Assembly: GCF_000166055.1 (NCBI RefSeq)
Contig: NC_014664.1
Location: forward strand, 310,001-374,000
Reading direction: 5' to 3'
DNA length: 64,000 nucleotides
Origin: Rhodomicrobium vannielii ATCC 17100
GTDB lineage: Bacteria > Pseudomonadota > Alphaproteobacteria > Rhizobiales > Rhodomicrobiaceae
The notes under the pieces are model-generated. The model searched no databases and was not told where the DNA came from. It was given only the letters and a program-made list of their open reading frames with translations. Positions 18,941-27,633 of the stretch are shown piece by piece. The translations under genes were made by a program, and so were the position numbers. How positions within the stretch are numbered: position 1 is the first letter of the stretch; each line of letters opens with the position of its first letter.

Positions 18941-20107
18941 ATGGCCTTTGACGGGTTCGGTTTGCACGAGGCAGAACGCGGCCAGCGCCGCAAGCATGAT
19001 CACGGCGGACACTACGAAGGTTCCGGCGCCGAGCGCTTCGATGAGCAGGCCGAAAAGCAGAGGCGAAGCGGCCTGCGCCATTCTCGACGGCACGCCGAGG
19101 ATGCCGAGCCGGTAGCCGTAATTTTCCGGCCCGTAGATTGCGAGAGGCACAGTCCCTCTCGCAATCGTGAGAATGCCGTTTCCGGCACCGTGGAGGAGGG
19201 CGAAGATTGCGATGCCAGGCATCCCGAAAAACAGAAGCGCTGCGCCTAGCGGGTGCAGCCCCGCTGATAGCCTTGCCGAGGTCAGCGGATGAGCGCGCTT
19301 GAACAAGGTCGCCTCGGCGATGCGCGCGGCAACCTGCGCCGGCCCGATCAGCATGCCGGCGGCGATCGCCTGCGTCCCGGTTGCGCCGAGATCTTGCAAG
19401 AGGTGCGGAAGGTGCGCGGCCATCCCCGTGGAGATGGTCCAGCCCGCCGCGAAGGCAAAGCCGAGCAGGATCATCGTCCGGTCGATTTCGATCCTTGGCG
19501 CGGGGTTGGCCGGGGAGGGCAGGTCGCCCCTGACGCGCGGAAGCATCGCGTTGAGCGGTACGCCGATGAACAGATGCGCGAACGCCCATATGACGCAGGT
19601 CTCGCGCCAGCCGACTGCGGCGAGGCCCCATGCGGTCAGCGGCCATCCGACCGTGCTTGCGAGACCCCCCATAAGCGTGACGCCGGTGATCGCTGGTCGG
19701 GCGGTGGCTCCATAGATGCGCGCAAGTGTCGCGAAAGCAGCATCGTAGAGGCCGAAGCCCATGCCCGCACCCATGAACGCCCAGGCGAGCCAGACCCAAA
19801 CCCAGTCCGACGCGCCTGCCATGACGAACAGCCCTGCGGCAAAGAACGCGTTCGACAGCATGAGCACGGTGCGGCCGCCGAACCGGTCGATGGTGCGTCC
19901 AACCCGCGGCCCGACCAGCGCGGAAATGAGGAGCGAGAACGAAAAGGCGGCGAATACGCCATTTGCCGACATGCCCGTGCTCGCGGCGATGGGTCCGGCA
20001 AGGATCGCCAGCAAATAATAGCTCGAAGCCCAAGCCAGCGTCTGCGTCGTGCCGAGCGCGAGGATCACGCCGAGTCGGGAAGACCCGGCGCTCAATACGG
20101 GCACCAA
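18923..20107 (-). CDS. Major facilitator superfamily transporter
   Basis: A 394-residue integral membrane protein with about twelve hydrophobic helices. The MFS loop 2-3 motif is visible as GPRVGRTIDRFGGR. A central cytoplasmic loop (residues about 190-215) contains PRVRGDLPSPANPAPR. The substrate is not predictable. The start is unusual: no ATG is available, only TTG at 20107 and GTG at 20104, with no clear Shine-Dalgarno sequence. It is convergent with the OMP gene and divergent to infA. Confidence 0.85.
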   Translation of the reverse strand: MVPVLSAGSSRLGVILALGTTQTLAWASSYYLLAILAGPIAASTGMSANGVFAAFSFSLLISALVGPRVGRTIDRFGGRTVLMLSNAFFAAGLFVMAGASDWVWVWLAWAFMGAGMGFGLYDAAFATLARIYGATARPAITGVTLMGGLASTVGWPLTAWGLAAVGWRETCVIWAFAHLFIGVPLNAMLPRVRGDLPSPANPAPRIEIDRTMILLGFAFAAGWTISTGMAAHLPHLLQDLGATGTQAIAAGMLIGPAQVAARIAEATLFKRAHPLTSARLSAGLHPLGAALLFFGMPGIAIFALLHGAGNGILTIARGTVPLAIYGPENYGYRLGILGVPSRMAQAASPLLFGLLIEALGAGTFVVSAVIMLAALAAFCLVQTEPVKGHGDERG

Positions 20108-20405
20108 TTATGCAAAGAATCGATCACGATGGGAGGTCCGTCTGGCTTCGCCGGTTTGGCCGATCGGATTGCGAGGCCATACATTCGCCAGAGGCTGGTG
20201 CCCCGTCAAGCGCGCCACCGAGCCAGCAAACACCTGTTTTCAACCGTCGCTGGTCTGCCGCAGCCGATCCGTCTTGATTTTGGCGGGCCAAGCGGCCATT
20301 CTCCGGCAAATTCACAGATCGCTGCGTTTCCTTTCGTAATCTCAAGACGAACATCCGGCTTAGATGGCGTTTTGAAAGCGCAGCGGCTTTTCATTGGCAG
20401 GAGTT

Positions 20406-20624
20406 ATGTCGAAAGAAGAACTACTGGAATTTCCTGGTATCATAAGCGAACTTCTCCCCAATGCGACGTTCCGGGTGAAGCTCGACAACGGCCACGAAAT
20501 CATAGCGCACACCGCCGGGCGCATGCGGAAGAACCGTATCCGCGTGCTCGCTGGAGACAAGGTTTTGGTCGAGATGACGCCTTATGATCTTACCAAGGGA
20601 CGCATCACTTATCGCTTCAAATAG
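20406..20624 (+). CDS. infA: Translation initiation factor IF-1
   Basis: A 72-residue S1/OB-fold protein, [11 protein letters not shown] to YRFK, that binds the ribosomal A site during initiation. Segments such as [33 protein letters not shown] and [17 protein letters not shown] are almost invariant in the family. The frame opens at 20394, but AGGAG just before 20406 and the universal N-terminus fix the start there. It is followed by maf and yacG, a common alphaproteobacterial order. Confidence 0.97.
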   Translation: MSKEELLEFPGIISELLPNATFRVKLDNGHEIIAHTAGRMRKNRIRVLAGDKVLVEMTPYDLTKGRITYRFK

Positions 20625-21324
20625 GGGATCGATCCTGTCCTCGAAGCAACAGCCTGAAGAACGTGGCCATCCCGCCGCCGTACAATCGGCTGCGCGCAAG
20701 CTTCTCGTTCTGGCCAGCGCATCGCCTCGCCGCCTTGCTCTTCTGGAGCAGGTTGGCATTGAACCGGATGCGCTCCGTCCCGCATCTATCGACGAGACAC
20801 CAAAAAGAGGTGAAGCCCCCCGCTCCTATGCGCAGCGGCTTGCGCGGCAAAAGGCCCTGACCGCCAGGGAGAGGCTGGAGCGAGAGCCGAACCTGGGCGG
20901 AGCGTTCGTGCTTGCCGCCGACACCGTTGTCGCCGTCAATCGCAAGATTATTGGCAAGCCGGAGTATCTCAACGAGGCCGCCGCCGCCCTGCAAACGCTC
21001 TCTGGCCGCTCGCATCGCGTCTTCACCTCGGTCTGTCTCATCACCGATACGGGCTCGGTGAAAATGCGCACCGTCGAAACGCGCGTTCGCTTCAAGCGCC
21101 TGTCGGCAGAGGAACTCGACAGCTACCTCGCCTGCGGCGAATGGCGCGGCAAAGCGGGCGGCTATGCGATCCAGGGGATTGCGGGTGCGTTTGTGCAGAA
21201 GATTGTCGGCTCGTACACGAACGTCGTGGGGCTTCCGCTGATCGAGGTGGTGCAACTTCTGACCGGGGAGGGGTTTCCCGTTTATTTCAACTGGCTCAAT
21301 CGCGCGGAAGTCGATTCGCTTTGA
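20584..21324 (+). CDS. maf: Maf-like nucleoside triphosphate pyrophosphatase
   Basis: A protein of the Maf/HAM1 fold that hydrolyses non-canonical or particular NTPs to NMP plus pyrophosphate. The Maf signature [14 protein letters not shown], the catalytic AADTVV and the segment [13 protein letters not shown] are present. The first ATG (20584) overlaps infA by 41 bp and adds an atypical 35-residue leader. No ATG, GTG or TTG lies between it and the conserved domain; a CTG at 20635 with AGGGG upstream is an alternative. The downstream yacG start follows the stop by two bases, so the two are translationally linked. Confidence 0.88.
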   Translation: MILPRDASLIASNRGSILSSKQQPEERGHPAAVQSAARKLLVLASASPRRLALLEQVGIEPDALRPASIDETPKRGEAPRSYAQRLARQKALTARERLEREPNLGGAFVLAADTVVAVNRKIIGKPEYLNEAAAALQTLSGRSHRVFTSVCLITDTGSVKMRTVETRVRFKRLSAEELDSYLACGEWRGKAGGYAIQGIAGAFVQKIVGSYTNVVGLPLIEVVQLLTGEGFPVYFNWLNRAEVDSL

Positions 21325-21326
21325 AG

Positions 21327-21524
21327 ATGACGGAAGATCGCGACGAAAAGGCAGAGGGCGCTCCCCCATGCGTCATTTGCGGAATGCGTCCGCAGGTGCC
21401 GGAATACAGACCGTTCTGTTCGCGGCGCTGTGCGGATGTCGACCTTCACCGCTGGCTTGGGGGCGTCTATGCGATCCCGGTTAAGCCCGAGGAAGAGGAA
21501 GACGAGGGCGACGCAACCGGCTGA
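21327..21524 (+). CDS. yacG: DNA gyrase inhibitor YacG (zinc-binding)
   Basis: A 65-residue protein with the YacG zinc ribbon C15-x2-C18-x12-C31-x3-C35 (CVICG and CSRRC) followed by the usual DLHRWL segment and an acidic tail. YacG binds GyrB and blocks DNA binding in E. coli. The start at 21327 lies two bases after the maf stop; a longer frame exists upstream but runs inside maf in another phase. Third gene of the infA-maf-yacG group. Confidence 0.9.
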   Translation: MTEDRDEKAEGAPPCVICGMRPQVPEYRPFCSRRCADVDLHRWLGGVYAIPVKPEEEEDEGDATG

Positions 21525-21906
21525 AGCCATTCCGTAAGATGCGAACTCAGTGCATTACCGGACAGGCTTCTTTTAGGTCCAGGGGCGTAAGTTCAGGGGC
21601 GAATGCATCTGATCTGACCGCCTGTTACGCAAAGGACGTTGATGCCGCTTGTGCGAAAATCGTCGCCCGGGGCGCGTTCAATTGAAAGCGATGACGCGTT
21701 GGGCATGACGAAAGCGATCTCGAAGCCGGAAGGCTCCCGCAGCCCATGCACGCTCCGTCAACCGATAGAGACTATGGTGGACAACGGTCGCAAGGGCGGC
21801 CAAGCGTTCGCGCTCCACAAGTTCTGCTCAAGTCGGCTGTGCTTTTCTGAACCGAGCAGTTGACGCACCGTAAAGCCTCGCTATGATCCAGCTTCCCGAT
21901 GCGAGT
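21525..21906. other. Intergenic region without a supported gene
   Basis: About 380 bp between yacG and tRNA-Leu. No convincing frame, terminator or structured element was seen; it should carry the tRNA promoter. Confidence 0.4.
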
Positions 21907-21992
21907 GCCCCAGTGGCGGAATGGTAGACGCGGCAGACTCAAAATCTGTTGCCTGCAAGGGCGTGCTGGTTCGAGTCCGGCCTGGGGCACCA
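21907..21992 (+). tRNA. tRNA-Leu (anticodon CAA)
   Basis: An 86-base tRNA with CCA encoded. The acceptor arms GCCCCAG/CTGGGGC pair fully with discriminator A. The anticodon stem GCAGA/TCTGT (one G-U pair) encloses the loop CTCAAAA, anticodon CAA at 21940-21942. A long class II variable arm (GCCTGCAAGGGCGT region) and the T arm containing GGTTCGAGTCC follow, as expected for leucine tRNA. It reads TTG codons. Confidence 0.96.
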
Positions 21993-22008
21993 ATCGAGCG
22001 AATTGATT

Positions 22009-23112
22009 ATGTACGCATCATTGTCGAAGAAGACGCAGCTTATCCTTTGCGGAATGGCGGCGTTTCTGTTCGGTGCGCAAGGCGCCGTAGCCGGCCCCGC
22101 GCTCCTCACCGAACCCGCGACAGGGCTAGTGCTCTACGCCGAAGACGCGGATCTCCCGTGGCGGCCCGCCTCGCTCACAAAGCTGATGACCGCCTATCTC
22201 ACCTTCGAGGCGATCCGCGACGGTCGGCTATCCCCCGAAGACATGTTGACGTCCACGGCACTCTCGCGCAGCCAGCCTCCCAGCAAATTCGGCCTTCCGC
22301 TCGGCGCGCAGATCAAGGTCGATCTCGCCATCAAAGCGCTGATCGTCAAATCGGCGAACGACGTCGCCATCATGCTCGCGGAGAAAATCGGCGGTTCGAG
22401 CGAAGCGTTCGTCGATCAGATGAACCGCACGGCGAAGCGGCTCGGCATGACGAACACGAAATTCGTCAATCCGAACGGCCTGCCGCAATTCAACCCGGAC
22501 GGCACCGAGACGCCCGAGCAGGCTGTCACGACGGCGCGCGACATGGCGCTTCTTTCGAACATGATCCTCAAGGAATTTCCGCAATACACGCCCATCTTCT
22601 CGATGACCGAAGTGCGCGTCGGCAACCGGCTTCTTACCTCGCATAACGGCATTCTCAAGAGTTACGACGGGGCGGACGGCATGAAGACGGGCTTCGTCTG
22701 CGCGGCTGGATATAATGTCGTCGCAAGCGCGACGCGGAACGGCCGCCAGCTTGTCGCGGTGGTGCTCGGCGAGCGCTCGTCTGGGGCGAGAACCATTCGC
22801 GCCGCAGCGCTTTTCGAGCACGGCTTCGAAATTTATCCGTGGAAGGCGGTGCTTGCGCCGACGCTTGCCACTTGGCCCGTGGAGACACCTGAAGGCGCGC
22901 AACCCGCCGACATGCGCGGTATCGTGTGCAGCGGTCGCAAACCCGCCGTCAGCGCGAAGCAGAAGTCGAAGCGGCCCGCATCGCAGCCCGGTCATGGCGC
23001 ATCGACCGCGAAGCCGAAAGCGGCACACGCCCCAGGCGATAAGAAGAAGCCCGCGCCGAAGGCTGCGCATCCGGCTGCGGCCAGCCCCGCCGCCGCTCGC
23101 ACGAACGGGTAA
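22009..23112 (+). CDS. D-alanyl-D-alanine carboxypeptidase (S11 family penicillin-binding protein)
   Basis: A 367-residue secreted or inner-membrane-attached enzyme that trims the terminal D-Ala from peptidoglycan stem peptides. A signal segment spans residues 10-28. The three active-site motifs are in order: S55-L-T-K58, S115-A-N117 and K226-T-G228. A C-terminal domain follows, then a Lys/Ala/Pro-rich tail from about residue 310 that may contact the wall or membrane. The frame opens inside the tRNA gene; the ATG at 22009, 17 bases past the tRNA, gives the proper signal peptide. DacC/DacF-like. Confidence 0.92.
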   Translation: MYASLSKKTQLILCGMAAFLFGAQGAVAGPALLTEPATGLVLYAEDADLPWRPASLTKLMTAYLTFEAIRDGRLSPEDMLTSTALSRSQPPSKFGLPLGAQIKVDLAIKALIVKSANDVAIMLAEKIGGSSEAFVDQMNRTAKRLGMTNTKFVNPNGLPQFNPDGTETPEQAVTTARDMALLSNMILKEFPQYTPIFSMTEVRVGNRLLTSHNGILKSYDGADGMKTGFVCAAGYNVVASATRNGRQLVAVVLGERSSGARTIRAAALFEHGFEIYPWKAVLAPTLATWPVETPEGAQPADMRGIVCSGRKPAVSAKQKSKRPASQPGHGASTAKPKAAHAPGDKKKPAPKAAHPAAASPAAARTNG

Positions 23113-23724
23113 ACGCTCGGGGACCGGCCGGTGTTGCCGACGCCGAACGCAAGGCAGTCGGCCTCGGTTGACCGGCGGCGGAACCGCTTCGCGGTCCGCA
23201 GCAAGCCCGCCACGATGAGTCCCACGCAGCACGATGCATAGAATGAAATATCGCGAAACCTGAGCGCGGCCTTCGGAGCCACGCTACCGGAGGTGCGTTG
23301 CACATGCCTTCCCACAGACAGCGCGAGACGCGTGCGAATCACGACGCGCATAACCTTCGAGCCGCGCGCCTGGATCGGGCTCGATGACGCAGAGAGCTGA
23401 TCGAAAAAGCACGCCGTCGTGCCGCGTCCCGATACGCACGATGTTGGCGGCCGCATTATCTGCCGTACGTGCGATCGCTTCACCGGTTCCATCGTAGGGT
23501 TTTCCACCGCGAGCGCAATCAGAAGTGGAAAACACGCTCCACCTCGGCACAGCCGCCTTTTCCATCTGAGTTGATGCTTGAGACATCAGCCTTGAGGGTT
23601 TAAGTTTCATAAAAGAGCCTTTCGTGGTCCTTGATCGCGAGGGGGCGGCCTACGGATTTTGGCGCGTGTTTCGCGAACCGGTTTTCGCGCGTTAACGCAT
23701 CCAAGAGTTCGAAGGGGAGAGTTC
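23113..23724. other. Long intergenic region without a supported gene
   Basis: About 600 bp before the hyf-like operon. Minus-strand frames exist (one of 108 codons from 23610), but none has recognisable homology or a good start signal. The operon promoter should lie close to 23725; I could not choose a -35/-10 pair. Confidence 0.45.
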
Positions 23725-23991
23725 GTGCTCACCGGAGCCCAGTTGCGCGCCGCGCGCTCGCTTATTGGCATCGACCAGAAGACATTGGCCGATCAGGCTG
23801 GCGTGTCCCTGCCAACGGTTCAACGCATGGAAGCGAGTCCCGGAATCGTTCGCGGCGTGGTGGACAGCCTCACGAAGATTGTCGAGGCGCTGGATCGCGC
23901 GGGCGTCGAACTCATCGGAGAGGGAGCCGTTTCAGGCGGTGGCGGGCGCGGCGTGCGCCTGAAGAAGCCGCTGGAAAGGGCCGAGGAATGA
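23725..23991 (+). CDS. Small XRE-family helix-turn-helix regulator heading the hyf-like operon
   Basis: An 88-residue DNA-binding protein. Residues 3-60 form an XRE helix-turn-helix (LTGAQLRAARSLIG, QKTLADQAGVSLPTVQRMEAS). The C-terminus is Gly-rich and basic. The frame is open further upstream, but GTG at 23725 preceded by GGGGAG gives a compact domain and is preferred. Its stop overlaps the hyfB start (ATGA), so it is the first gene of the operon and probably its own regulator. Similar short XRE proteins are widespread, so specificity cannot be guessed. Confidence 0.82.
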   Translation: MLTGAQLRAARSLIGIDQKTLADQAGVSLPTVQRMEASPGIVRGVVDSLTKIVEALDRAGVELIGEGAVSGGGGRGVRLKKPLERAEE

Positions 23992-26006
23992 CCGGCGCGG
24001 GCTGGCAACTTCAGGCGCTTTTCGTGGCGCTCGCGATCTACGCGGGAGCGGCGCTTGCTGCTGTTTTCCTACCCCGGCGCCGGCTCGGCTTCGTCTACGC
24101 CGCCTCCGCGGCTGCGGCTTCGCTCGCGATCGCCGCCGACGTTTCCGCGTTTTTCAATGAAGTCCTGCTGAAGGAGCACCTGCCGATCGGTCTTCCCGGC
24201 GTCGGCCTTCATATTCGCCTCGACGGGCTTTCCGCCTTCTTCGGCTTCATCGTGAATGTCGGCGTGCTCATGGCCAGCATCTACGGCGCGGGCATCAAGC
24301 GCGACGACCTTTCAAGGCGCATCGAGCCGCTCTACCCCGCATTCTGCGCCGCGATGAACGCCGTTCTCCTCGCCGACGACGCGTTCGGCTTCCTCTTTTT
24401 CTGGGAATTGATGTCGCTATCGTCGTGGGCGCTCGTCGTGTCGCGGCATGACGATCCGGACAATCGCAAGGCAGGCTACGTCTATCTTCTTATGGCGGCC
24501 GGCGGCACGATGGCGCTGCTGTTCGCCTTCGGCGGCCTCGCAGGCGCGTCCGGCGGCTATGCCTTCGACACGATGCGCGCGAGCCATCTTACGCCGCTCG
24601 TCTCGGCGCTCGTACTCGGCGCGGCTCTGTTCGGCGCGGGGTCGAAGGCGGGTATCATGCCGCTGCACGCCTGGCTGCCGCTCGCGCATCCCGCCGCCCC
24701 GAGCCATGTTTCCGCGCTCATGAGCGGCGTCATGACGAAGGTGGCGATCTATGCGCTCATCCGCGTGGTGTTCGACCTGCTGGGCGATCCGCAGTGGTGG
24801 TGGTCGCTGCCGTTCATCCTGCTCGGCGCGGCGTCTGCGGTCGGCGCGTTGCTCTACGCGGTGCAGGATCAGGATCTGAAGCGGCTGCTCGCCTATTCCA
24901 CGATCGAGAACGTCGGCATCATCTTCGCCGGAATCGGTCTCGCCATCGCGTTCAAGTCGTCGCATATCCCGCCAGCGGCGGGCATCGCGCTCGCCGCCGC
25001 GCTGATCCACGCGTTGAACCACTCCTGGTTCAAGTCGCTCCTGTTCCTCGGCGCGGGCGCGGTGCTGCACTCGACCGGCACGAAACAGCTCGACAGGCTC
25101 GGCGGCCTCATCCATCGCATGCCGAAGACGTCGGCCTTCTGGCTCATCGGTGCGCTGGCGATCTCCGCGCTGCCTCCGCTCAACGGATTCGTCTCCGAAT
25201 GGCTGCTTTTCCAGGCGGTGCTGACCGGCCCGGTATTCCCTGAGCCGATTCTGCGTTTCCTCTCGCCCGTGCTCGGCGCAATGCTGGCGCTCGCGGCCGG
25301 ACTTGCCGCCGCCTGCTTCGTGCGCGCCTACGGGACAGTGTTCCTCGGTCGCCCGCGCAGCCCCGAGGCCGCCAATGCGCACGAGGCGCCGTTCGCGCAG
25401 ACGCTCGCAATTGGCCTTCTCGCCGTTCTCTGCATTCTCGGCGGCCTTTTCGGCGGGCTGACGGCCTTTGCGCTGAACCCGCTGCTCGTCGAATATGCCG
25501 GAGCCGCCGCCGCGATCAACACGCAGACCGGCCCCACGCCGTTCTCGCTCATCGCCTTCGATCAGGGCCGCGCGATCTACGACGCACCGACGATTGCGTT
25601 CTTCGTCGCGGTGTCGGCGTTCGCCACCATGGCGGCGATCCACCTGTTCGCGTCCAAAAAGACACGCCGCTCGCCCGCCTGGGACTGTGGCTTTCCCGAT
25701 CCTTCGCCCGCCACGCAATACACCGCGTCGAGCTACAGCCAACCGCTGCGCCGGGTCTATGGCGGCGTCGTCTATAGCTCAACCGAGACCGTTGACATGC
25801 CACCGCCGGGGAGCTTGCGCGAAGGGCATTTCAACATTCGCTTCACCGACTACATCTGGCGCTTCCTCTATGTCATGCCCGCTAACGCGCTCTGGTCGCT
25901 TTCGGAGCGTTTCGACCTCATCCATTACCTGACGATCCGCCGCTATCTCGTGCTGATGTTCTCCACGCTGATCGTGCTGCTCGTCATAACCGCGACGTTC
26001 ATGTGA
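23988..26006 (+). CDS. hyfB: Hydrogenase-4 subunit B-like membrane protein (Mrp/Nuo antiporter-type)
   Basis: A 672-residue polytopic membrane protein of the NuoL/M/N-MrpA/D proton-antiporter family, closest to HyfB/HycC. The conserved proton-translocation segments are visible: FFWELMSLSSWALV with the key Glu, AGSKAGIMPLHAWLPLAHPAAPSHVSALMSG with the key Lys, and DQDLKRLLAYSTIENVG. The part beyond the antiporter core (DCGFP, YTASSYSQPLRRVYG) is the HyfB/HycC-type extension. The start overlaps the regulator stop by four bases. In a group 4 complex this subunit would couple electron transfer to ion pumping. Confidence 0.92.
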   Translation: MTGAGWQLQALFVALAIYAGAALAAVFLPRRRLGFVYAASAAAASLAIAADVSAFFNEVLLKEHLPIGLPGVGLHIRLDGLSAFFGFIVNVGVLMASIYGAGIKRDDLSRRIEPLYPAFCAAMNAVLLADDAFGFLFFWELMSLSSWALVVSRHDDPDNRKAGYVYLLMAAGGTMALLFAFGGLAGASGGYAFDTMRASHLTPLVSALVLGAALFGAGSKAGIMPLHAWLPLAHPAAPSHVSALMSGVMTKVAIYALIRVVFDLLGDPQWWWSLPFILLGAASAVGALLYAVQDQDLKRLLAYSTIENVGIIFAGIGLAIAFKSSHIPPAAGIALAAALIHALNHSWFKSLLFLGAGAVLHSTGTKQLDRLGGLIHRMPKTSAFWLIGALAISALPPLNGFVSEWLLFQAVLTGPVFPEPILRFLSPVLGAMLALAAGLAAACFVRAYGTVFLGRPRSPEAANAHEAPFAQTLAIGLLAVLCILGGLFGGLTAFALNPLLVEYAGAAAAINTQTGPTPFSLIAFDQGRAIYDAPTIAFFVAVSAFATMAAIHLFASKKTRRSPAWDCGFPDPSPATQYTASSYSQPLRRVYGGVVYSSTETVDMPPPGSLREGHFNIRFTDYIWRFLYVMPANALWSLSERFDLIHYLTIRRYLVLMFSTLIVLLVITATFM

Positions 26007-26971
26007 TGCCCGCAACCCTTCAATCCTTCGTCGCTCAGGGCGCGCAAATGTTCTTCGTGCTCGCCATCGCGCCCGCGGTGACGGGCATCACGCGGAAGGT
26101 GAAGGCGCGCCTTATGCGGCGGCGCGGGCCTTCCCTCTTCCAGCCCTACCGTGACCTGTTGAAGCTCGTGCGCAAGGAGTCGGTGCTCGCGCCGAACGCC
26201 ACCTGGTTCTTCCGTTCCGCGCCCTACATGATTTTCGCATTTACCTGGGTCGCGGCGGCGCTGGTGCCCACGCTTGCCTCGGGGCTGATGTTCAACTGGG
26301 CCGCCGACGTGGTCGCCCTCGTCGCGCTGATCGGCGCAGCCCGCGCACTGCTTGCGCTCGCCGCGATGGACGCCGGCACCGCCTTCGGCGGCATCGGCTC
26401 GTCGCGCGAAATGATGATCGCCTCGCTTGCCGAGCCAGCCTCGCTCCTCGTTGCACTCACCATCGCATTCGCCGCAGGCACGACGCGGCTGCCCGAAGTG
26501 GCGCAGTTTCTCATCACGCAGCCGCTCGAAATCCGCGTCTCCTTCGCGCTGGCCTTCGTGGCCCTCGTCATCGTGGCGATGGCAGAGAACGCCCGCATTC
26601 CGGTCGACAACCCCGCCACGCATCTCGAACTCACCATGGTGCACGAGGCGATGGTGCTCGAATATTCCGGCCGTCACCTCGCCATGATAGAGGCGGCGGG
26701 GCACCTGAAGCTCACGCTCTACATTTCGCTCATCATCTGCCTGTTCTTGCCCTTCGGCATGGCGCCCTTTGACGGAAGCGCCGGGGCGTGGGCCATCGGC
26801 ATCGGCAGCTATCTCGCGAAGCTCATGCTCGCGGCGGTGGCACTCGGCGTGTGGGAGGTCAGCATCGCCAAGATGCGCGTCTTCCGCGTTAGCGAGTTCC
26901 TCGGCGGCGCGTTCACCTTCGCCTTCCTCGCGATCCTGCTCGAATTCCTGTCCCGGGAGGTGCAGCGGTGA
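26006..26971 (+). CDS. hyfC: Hydrogenase-4 subunit C-like membrane protein (NuoH/HycD type)
   Basis: A 321-residue membrane subunit of the NuoH/HycD/HyfC family that docks the soluble module and lines the quinone-like cavity or its remnant. Typical segments: GITRKVKARLMRRRGPSLFQPYRDL, AENARIPVDNPATHLELTMVHEAM and the C-terminal EVSIAKMRVFRVSEFLGGA. The ATG at 26006 shares one base with the hyfB stop (TGATG); a GTG at 26003 is also possible. Part of a run of overlapping genes, so stoichiometric expression is likely. Confidence 0.92.
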   Translation: MPATLQSFVAQGAQMFFVLAIAPAVTGITRKVKARLMRRRGPSLFQPYRDLLKLVRKESVLAPNATWFFRSAPYMIFAFTWVAAALVPTLASGLMFNWAADVVALVALIGAARALLALAAMDAGTAFGGIGSSREMMIASLAEPASLLVALTIAFAAGTTRLPEVAQFLITQPLEIRVSFALAFVALVIVAMAENARIPVDNPATHLELTMVHEAMVLEYSGRHLAMIEAAGHLKLTLYISLIICLFLPFGMAPFDGSAGAWAIGIGSYLAKLMLAAVALGVWEVSIAKMRVFRVSEFLGGAFTFAFLAILLEFLSREVQR

Positions 26972-27633
26972 CGAACGCCTATGACGTCGCACACTTCCTC
27001 GCTGGCATGATGCTCGTGTGCAGCTTTACGCTCCTTTATCAGGATCGCATTCTGGCGGTGCTGAACACGTTTGCGGTGCAAGCGATCATGCTGTCGCTCG
27101 CCGTCGCTTGGCAGGGCTATGTCCGCAACGCGCCGGACCTGTTCATCACGGCGGCCATGGCGTTCGGGCTCAAGGGCATCATCATCCCCGTCGCGCTGAA
27201 CCGCATGGTGGAGAAGCTCGGCATCAAGCGCGATGTCGATCAGGTGGTTAATGTCGGGGTCGCGATGTTTCTCGGCCTCGGCCTGACGAGCCTCGCGCTG
27301 CTGCTCGTGCTGAAGGTTACGCCGGGTGCCGCATCCTTCACGCGCGAAGGGTTGGCGCTCGCGCTCGCGATCATCCTGCTCGGCTTGCTTCAGATGATCT
27401 TGCGCCGCAACGCGGTGACGCAGATCGTCGGCTTCATGTCGATCGAGAACGGCCTCATCCTCGCGGCGACCGGTGCGCGCGGCATGCCGCTCGTGGTGGA
27501 GGTCAGCGTCGCGTTCTCGGTGCTCATCGCGCTGTTCGTCTTCGCGGTATTCCTGTTCCGCATCCGCGAGCGTTTCGACAGCGTCGATGTGGAAAGCCTC
27601 GACAAGGTGCGAGCGGCGAGGGCGCATCGATGA
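26968..27633 (+). CDS. hyfE: Hydrogenase-4 subunit E-like membrane protein (NuoK-like C-terminus)
   Basis: A 221-residue protein with about six or seven membrane helices, matching HyfE. The segment GFMSIENGLILAATGARGMPLVVE near residue 155 is the NuoK-like signature, with the membrane Glu. The start is GTG at 26968 overlapping the hyfC stop (GTGA). HyfD, normally between C and E in E. coli, is absent here, as in many related Ehr-type clusters. Confidence 0.9.
   Translation: MTNAYDVAHFLAGMMLVCSFTLLYQDRILAVLNTFAVQAIMLSLAVAWQGYVRNAPDLFITAAMAFGLKGIIIPVALNRMVEKLGIKRDVDQVVNVGVAMFLGLGLTSLALLLVLKVTPGAASFTREGLALALAIILLGLLQMILRRNAVTQIVGFMSIENGLILAATGARGMPLVVEVSVAFSVLIALFVFAVFLFRIRERFDSVDVESLDKVRAARAHR

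Noticed and set aside
23284-23610. A 108-codon minus-strand frame in the gap before the hyf-like operon
   Set aside because: Its composition is unlike neighbouring proteins, there is no family match and overlapping frames are equally open.
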